NCBI RefSeq assembly: GCF_014805625.2
Contig: NW_023998605.1
Location: 215,538-279,537 of the forward strand
Source: Glossina fuscipes
Lineage: Eukaryota > Arthropoda > Insecta > Diptera > Glossinidae
Length of the DNA: 64,000 bases
Reading direction: 5' to 3'
Both the position numbers and the translations under genes were made by a program. The notes beneath the pieces are model-generated. The model did no database searches. It saw only the letters and a program-made list of their open reading frames with translations, and had not been told where the DNA came from. Below, piece after piece: positions 57,650 through 64,000 of this stretch (positions are counted from its first letter, which is position 1; each line of letters starts with the position of its first letter).

Positions 57650-60600
57650 CAAAAAGTCCTTCATAGGGAACAGCAAACTGGAAAACCGGGGCTGTGAGAT
57701 TTACTTAATAAACAAGACAGCAAACCGGTCGAAGAGCCTGCTACACAAAACTCATCAATTAACTGTACAATAGTATAATTAAAGTACATGCAGAAATTGT
57801 TAACTAAAAATAATTTTTATAAGTTTTACCTTTAGTTCAAATGTTGCATTCTAGACAGTGTAAAAACGGATTTTTAAAAAAATAGATTAAAAAACAAATT
57901 GAAACATAAAAACTTTTAATGGGTTGATTTAATAACAACTTTCAGTGCTGTAATAATTAATTTTATATATATCTATATATATAACAAAGTAGTTGCAGGA
58001 TTAAAGTGGATGACCGTTGATGGTCGCTTAAACTGGCCCCAAGCGGAAAGCGTAGACTGTTAATTTAATTGCTTTAAAAGCAAAATCCATGTACGCAAGC
58101 GAATGTAACTAAAAGCACTTGCATGTGAACGAGAGCGCATGAATTAAAAAATAGAATATCTTTAAAAATATACTTGAAAATTGTCAATATTCAACTTTAA
58201 ATAATGACCACTAGTAGATAATGTTAAATTAATTAAAAAAAGAAAATGTGTGGCTTTATTCATACCAATCAAAGAAATAATCCGATGCTATAAAATGTTT
58301 ATAACTTACTTGGGACTAGATTTACAGACGTTCTGTACATAACTATATTTATGAAAACCCGTCAATTTGACTGGTACATTTTTTGAATCGTAAGAACCGG
58401 AAAACTGAAAGCAGGAGCTGAAATCTGCGGGAAAATGGGCTTGATCTGCTCTTATATATACCGACAATGCAGAAGAAACAAACAATTTCGGAAAACACCG
58501 GCAAAATTTTCAAGTTTTCATCTATAATTTTCATCTCGTGAATATTTTCTAAAAAGCCGAAAACGAATTCACCACATACAACAGAATAAGCGTAGTTTAG
58601 AAAAAAAAGTAAAAACATATATTAACTGCACTATGTCATTAAAAGCCTATATAAAACATGTAAAGGTGTCGGCTTTTTTATGCAGAATTTTTCATTCATG
58701 ATACGCATGTGGTTGTAGTTAATGGAAAATATTGCACTTAGTAATTAGATTAAGGAATTAAACTATTAGAACAAAATGAGAGATAATCAGAAAGAAATTC
58801 TACGAAACTTAATAAATTAATTTATGGTTTAGAGGCAAAACGTAACTTTATATTATTAGCGTCGAATAAAAAAATATTATATGTAGTTTATTTATAAACT
58901 TCAAGATTGAAGGGGTTACAAAACTTAGGCGTATCCAAATGTACAGAAGACTTAATGAAAAGTACTGGAATTTTAGAAAACACACAATATTTAAGTTAAC
59001 ACAAAACACCTGCCAGTTAGATTCAGGAGCTGCTTATAAAGATATGAACCGATTTGACGTTGCGTTCTGAAAACGAATAACTATTATAAAAGCGTAAAAA
59101 TGCCGAAGCGGTCGCCGTACGCGATTAGCTAAATATCATTGTAACAGCGGAACAGCAGAATATAATGCGATTAATGTTTTTTAGTTTAATAACATATTAC
59201 CTGTCTTTCCCTCCCTGCCCTCCTCCCTCCTTTTGAACGAAAGAAAGCCAGAATCACTTCTGAATACGGTGAATAATATACATATTGGGGCGATTCGGTT
59301 AATAAGACACAATCCTACTTACAATATTTTTTTAAGCGTAAGGACACTACGAGCAATACGGTCTGCTTGCTTGAGAGAAAAAGTTTCATTTCTAACTTCC
59401 TTTACTGAAGACCTTATATTTCACATCTTCTTTTACTAGATATCGTATTTAATAAATTTTACCACGATTTCGTAATAAACCTCACTGTGAAGTTGTCAGT
59501 TCCACTAACAATGAAAATAGGAATCAACAGTTAAGAACAACCAAACAATGAAAACATTAACAATTAGATTTTCGTGTGAAATGAAAACTCACCCTCGTCG
59601 TTGCCGTGGTTGTGTGGAGCGAGATATCAAATCCTTAACAAAGCAAGGACAACGGCGTTAAGCACTAGATGTACATTTATATGTAAGCGAAGACATACAT
59701 ACAATGATATATATGTAGACATAAGCACATTAATAAAAACAGAAACCACCCAAAAGTGATGTAGGGCACCAATTTCGTGGGAAATGCATTGCGTAGATGT
59801 TTCTCACGCATGCAAAGCACGTGCGAAACGCCGTTGGAAGAACCGAAAAAAGTCCGAGTTGGAAATTCGCTTTCTTGAAGTCTATTCTAGAAAAACAACA
59901 ACAATATTTTAATAAAATTTTTTCTTTGATACGTACATAGGTAATGCAAATTATTAAAGGCTATAAACATACTACTACAATTATCCACGTGCCGTTTGGT
60001 ATTGTGTCCATTGGTTTTGTTCGTGTTTCTTGCTTTTATGTAACAAAACAAAATGGGAAAAGAAACAATATTTTTATTACTTTGTTTTTTAATGATTTTG
60101 ATTGTTATTGAAAAGTAAAATGTATAGATTTGAAGGTAACGATTTTATATTAGATAACGAGGCTGCAAATCGCATATGAGCACTTAAAAAATGTAATTAA
60201 AATATTTAAAGAACGCTGAGATCTTTTTTTCGTTTCGTAGTAAAAGTGGATTGAAAATTATATATACCACTACATCATTATTACTGTAAGAACAATAAAA
60301 AAATTTTTTTACAAAACCTGTTTACCGTATTCTTCCACATCGTAATTTTCTATGCAAAATTAAGCAATATTTCTAATTCCCAGCTTTTTGTGAAGATCTT
60401 CGGTCTTCTGCCGAAGAGTAATATTAAAACTCATTTCTAGCTTAAAGAGTTTCTTTGGATACGAAGTTGTAGGTTTTTGTGAATTATTTTATATATATTG
60501 AAAGTGTATAGAGGGTTTCCTTTAGGCATACATTAACTTACCGATTCTTTGCTATAACAAATTTATAAGACATAACATTTTTCTTTTTTAATTGGCTTTC

Positions 60601-60690
60601 AAAGTGATTTTTAGTTAAAAGGTTTTAGTTATTTATTAAGGCAATGTTTCTTACGATATGAACAAAATGGTTGTTCACCTAGTAACATCG
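57650..60690. other. AT-rich intergenic stretch
   Basis: 3 kb with short open frames (58349-58618 -, 59233-59439 +) that show no family features. It likely contains the 3' UTR of the acidic-protein gene at its right edge. Confidence 0.35.
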
Positions 60691-60693
60691 TAT

Positions 60694-61635
60694 CTACAAC
60701 TCGTCTTCTTCTTCTTCTATCCACGTTTCTATAGTTGTAGAACTGGAATGAAAACTTGATTTCGGTGAATCATTCAAAAAATATGCGCAATTTCCTTTCC
60801 ATTGGCCATTGGAAAAGTGATGTTGATAATTTTTAGCTTGTTCGTAGGTATTCCATTGGGTTTCATCCTCCAAAGAATTACCGTTAATGTCATATTTTAC
60901 AACCGCTGTCATTTTCAGAAAATAGTCAGGCTCTTCGGTGATGACAAGCTCTTGATAGTTATCTACTTGTTTTGAACCTAAGGTTACATTAACCGGGAGA
61001 AAGCTATTATTTTGTCGTTTGCCCACGGTGCTCAAAATTAGATCGTCACGCATTCGTAAGGATTGCTCATTATTAGTAATAGGGGAAACAGTGCAAGGTC
61101 TATAGCTCTCATCAGTGTGATCATCATCGGCGGCATAATTTAAATTATTATTATCCAAACTTGTTGAGGACGGTGTATGACGAAGGTAGCGTACATTTTG
61201 TTTGTAATTAATCTTTTCAAATATTACATCTAGCTGCTTGTCATCTTCAAACAGAATACTTTCTTTAAGATCTTTATCAATGCGCTCCATATCTGCTTGT
61301 ATTATTGCAGAGGCGGTCTCACTTACATGTGGTGAACTTTTACCCCTCCGCCCCTCTGCGACGTTTTTAAAAGTTTCCGTCTTGCTATTGTAGTCCTCGC
61401 CGTTGTGTTTAGAAAGACAGCCGCGATCCCTACCTTCCTTCACTTCACCATCCAACTCTTTGGAACTAGCAAAAGTAGGTATAGAAAGATATTTTGCTTT
61501 TACTTTGTTGGAACAAATTTTTTCGTCTTTCGAAGAATGTGAACAATCAATTAAACAGCCCTCATTTCTCGGCGTTACAGCTTCCTCTTCCAAACGCTTC
61601 AAATAAATTTGTTTAGATGAAATTTTTCGTATGAG
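60694..61635 (-). CDS. Terminal exon of an unrecognised acidic protein
   Basis: An AG acceptor at 61636-61637 (CTATTTTTAG on the minus strand) opens 313 in-frame codons ending at 60694. The exon starts LIRKISSKQIYLKRLEEEA and has no methionine in its first hundred residues, so it must be spliced to upstream exons, which I could not find between 61.7 kb and the window end. The protein is hydrophilic and rich in Ser, Asn, Asp and Glu, with no visible domain or membrane segment. It ends TWIEEEEDEL. Its length, with no stop in AT-rich DNA, and its clean acceptor make it a real exon. It could be the tail of a signalling or cytoskeletal protein; function unknown. Confidence 0.7.
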   Translation of the reverse strand, partial: LIRKISSKQIYLKRLEEEAVTPRNEGCLIDCSHSSKDEKICSNKVKAKYLSIPTFASSKELDGEVKEGRDRGCLSKHNGEDYNSKTETFKNVAEGRRGKSSPHVSETASAIIQADMERIDKDLKESILFEDDKQLDVIFEKINYKQNVRYLRHTPSSTSLDNNNLNYAADDDHTDESYRPCTVSPITNNEQSLRMRDDLILSTVGKRQNNSFLPVNVTLGSKQVDNYQELVITEEPDYFLKMTAVVKYDINGNSLEDETQWNTYEQAKNYQHHFSNGQWKGNCAYFLNDSPKSSFHSSSTTIETWIEEEEDEL

Positions 61636-61637
61636 CT

Positions 61638-62620
61638 AAAAATAGAATATAGAGCGAAAAAGTTACTTGTAGAAATAAGAACTCATTAACATATCATTAA
61701 TCTGCCTGTGTTCAATAACAATGCAAACCGAAATTATCAAAACGAAGAAATACAACAACTAATCTAAGTGATACATAAAAATAGTGAGGGGAAATGCCAT
61801 TTTATTCGGTGGCAACTTGGGTCTTGATAATGTTAATCGGTCAAATTTTCATGGGTTTTCAACGGTGTTGTCGGTATATTATGCGCCCTTCTGATATCCG
61901 CTAATACGGATTTTTGATGTCCTAACCTAAGTCTCTTTTATTATAACTCTATTTTAATTGATAAGCTTAAATGATAAGCTTCCACACTAGTGACTGGTAG
62001 TAAACTAGTTGGGATACTACTTTATCTTTATTTTGCGCTGATCCCTTCATTTCGTCTGAAAGTATTTTACACTCGTCGTTATTGCTTACGCTAAATGGAT
62101 CGCAAGATGAAGAATTGTAAATAAAAAGTTAATAATGATCGGCATACATTGGAAATGATTTAGGATTTAGACTAACAAGAGGCACACAGTTCACATTTAG
62201 CTTTTTAAAGCATTCGTGCTTCCGCTAATTTCCCTCTCTGTTTACTAAGCTTTTAAGAATGGCCCACAATAGGAAAAGCCGGCTATTGAAGAAGTACGAA
62301 CGTTTTGATTTACTTGCGGGCCATAGTTTGTAGTATGATAGCATAGCGCTAATTGGTATTATAATTCCCTAACATCACTGCAACTGTCACTTCTTTAAAT
62401 TCGTAAACTCTGATCGTAAAGTGGAAGGATTTCTCCGGACGCGTCTGTGACGTCTATTACATTTGCAAATTTTTTTGGTAAAGTCTACTGAGCAAGCATC
62501 AAATACGGAATTTGAAAACTATTCACATCCAATAAAATTTTCTGATGTTTTTCTGATGTTTGCGCTAAAAAAATATATGTACTGTTGTCGATTTTGAAAC
62601 TTTCCATCTTGATTAAAATT
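61638..62620. other. AT-rich stretch, possibly intron of the acidic-protein gene
   Basis: No exon, repeat or RNA gene recognised. Confidence 0.35.
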
Positions 62621-62749
62621 CATTTCAGTCTGCTTCCCTTTGAGAAAAGACGTGAAATGCTTGGTCTCGTTCGCCAGATTATGTATAATAGCCTTTTAAG
62701 TTTAATATTAGGCTGATGACGTCCGCTGTAATGGAATTTACCTAACGTT

Positions 62750-63620
62750 TGAAAAGAAATTTGTTCGTTTAATATTAACAGGTCTTTGCACACGTCACAA
62801 AGGCAGAAGGAACATTGAAGTTTATTTTCCCTAGCAATGCTGACGAGTTAGTGATACCACTCAGGTATTGGTCTCACTAAGCTCATGTACAGCCTTTTTG
62901 TAACATGTGCGTAATTGGGCTCTTTGGACCATTGCTCTAATCGAGCTTCATTAATGAGCAGACCAATGTAAAACGCAGTCTTCGGTTGAATAAAATAAAT
63001 CAATGAGCGAATCTACATTTCTTAACTTTAGTGAGTCATTGTAATCCCCAGTATTGAGTGAATTCCTCCATGAGAATGAAAGCTTTTGGGTATTTTTAAA
63101 GTTAAAGTTGGGTATTTTTAAAGTGTATACAATTTAGTGAGTACCACGTAATCAAATTATCGAACTCAGATTGAAGGAGATAAGAGAAGTACGAGATTCC
63201 AGGATAAAAAAAGAAAACAATTTAACATCGTCAGCGTACATTCAGATATGACTGCGCTTAAGAAAATAAATAAAAGATGAATAACTTAGGCCAAAAGTTT
63301 ACTAAAATCAATGTATACAACATACGTGCAAGAGCCACTAGAGAAAAGCTTGAACAGATAGCAAACTTTAATAGGTTCGTAACGGTTGATCTTCCATTTA
63401 GAAAGCCTTGTCGAAATGGAGGCACATGAGATTTGATAGCGAAAACTAATTGTTGAGTAACAATTCGTGCAAATGTAGTAAGGTCGCTCAACTTGGCTCT
63501 TGTCTCTTTCAACAAAAAGGTAAAACACCACCACCTTTCAGAAAATGATTGAAAATTCTTGAGATAACTCTACATAGCTTATTGCAGCATGATTTGAGTA
63601 TGCGCAACTATATTTCAGTG
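62750..63620 (-). pseudogene. Jockey/CR1-like reverse transcriptase fragment (YADD), disabled
   Basis: On the minus strand, from about 63600 down: ISRIFNHFLKGG, VFYLFVERDKSQVERPYYIC, QGFLNGRSTVTNLLKF and then MYADDVKLFSFF, with the catalytic YADD at 63227-63241. After that come FDNLITWYSLNCIHF and FNVPSAFV. Only about 190 bp separate GRSTVTNLL and YADD, so the palm motif A region is deleted. Frames shift several times. The family looks like that of the fragment at 6230-6610, which retains the missing motif A. Confidence 0.7.
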
Positions 63621-64000
63621 ATCTTAAATCTCGTAACACGCCATTTTCTGGAATGATGGTGCATAGAATCGAAAAGGGTTTATGCTTTGGTATGTGTATC
63701 GGGATCAGCACTAGAAAAATTTCATTGCAAGTGTTTTGCAAACATTTTCGAGTAATCGGCACCATTTCGATGGGAAACGTGAAAGGAAAGTGTCGCTTAC
63801 AAGTTAATGATCACAAAGTTGCGCAGCTCATTACTTATAAACGTTACAAAAGTATGGCATCTAATGCGGCTTTCAGTTTCACATTTTTGAAAAAAGTCAC
63901 AATGAAACTATAGCAGGAATAGGAATGAATAGAAATCTTCTTCTCTGCTTATTATTGGTTACCACGAATTTGAGCGATATTTTTTCGTCTAGTAAAGAAA
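63621..64000. other. Window end, unassigned
   Basis: An 86-codon open frame (63653-63913, +) overlaps the fading edge of the retroelement fragment and shows no family features. Confidence 0.3.

Overview
The window looks like a piece of nuclear chromosome from a higher fly (Diptera, Brachycera). It is AT-rich, its introns are mostly short (54-61 bp) GT-AG introns, and the recognisable single-copy genes are closest, as far as I can recall the families, to Drosophila proteins: Seh1/Nup44A, Hey, a ZAD zinc-finger protein, IMMP2L, NOP9 and RtcB. The species cannot be named from the sequence alone. Much of the rest is transposon debris, mostly broken, plus two N-filled assembly gaps (12003-12012 and 53823-53832).

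Layout. 1-1 kb: 3' end of an I-type non-LTR retrotransposon with a TAA tail. 2.0-3.9 kb: three successive tandem arrays (90, about 103 and 68 bp units). 4.3 kb: one exon of a mitochondrial inner-membrane peptidase (IMMP2L-like). 4.6-5.9 kb (-): NOP9 pseudogene. 6.2-6.6 kb: reverse-transcriptase remnant. 6.7-8.6 kb: inverted repeats bracketing an RtcB pseudogene fragment. 11.9-19.1 kb: LTR-element-like block with a decayed Gag on the minus strand, no recognisable pol, and direct repeats at both ends. 21.8-22.7 kb (-): broken ankyrin-repeat gene. 25.5-31.8 kb (+): long but disabled I-clade element, apparently split by a 2 kb insertion that ends in hairpin repeats. 32.0-32.4 kb: 179 bp tandem repeat.

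The intact gene core is 33-50 kb: a ZAD/C2H2 gene (33167-34727, +), the nucleoporin seh1 (35796-42163, +, five exons, complete at 356 aa) and Hey (45560-49782, -, three coding exons, complete at 425 aa). seh1 and Hey are convergent. 53-64 kb: a dispersed repeat, a possible 47-aa membrane micropeptide (54.8 kb, -), Ty3/gypsy and Jockey-like fragments, and the last exon of an unrecognised acidic protein (60694-61635, -).

The intact genes do unrelated jobs (nuclear pore/coat complex, Notch-linked repression, DNA binding), so there is no pathway cluster. The most interesting features are the internally duplicated zinc-finger gene with a likely GC-AG intron, the RtcB fragment between inverted repeats, the tandem-array cluster and the candidate micropeptide. 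I see no CRISPR array, no tRNA or rRNA gene, and no convincing new molecular system.
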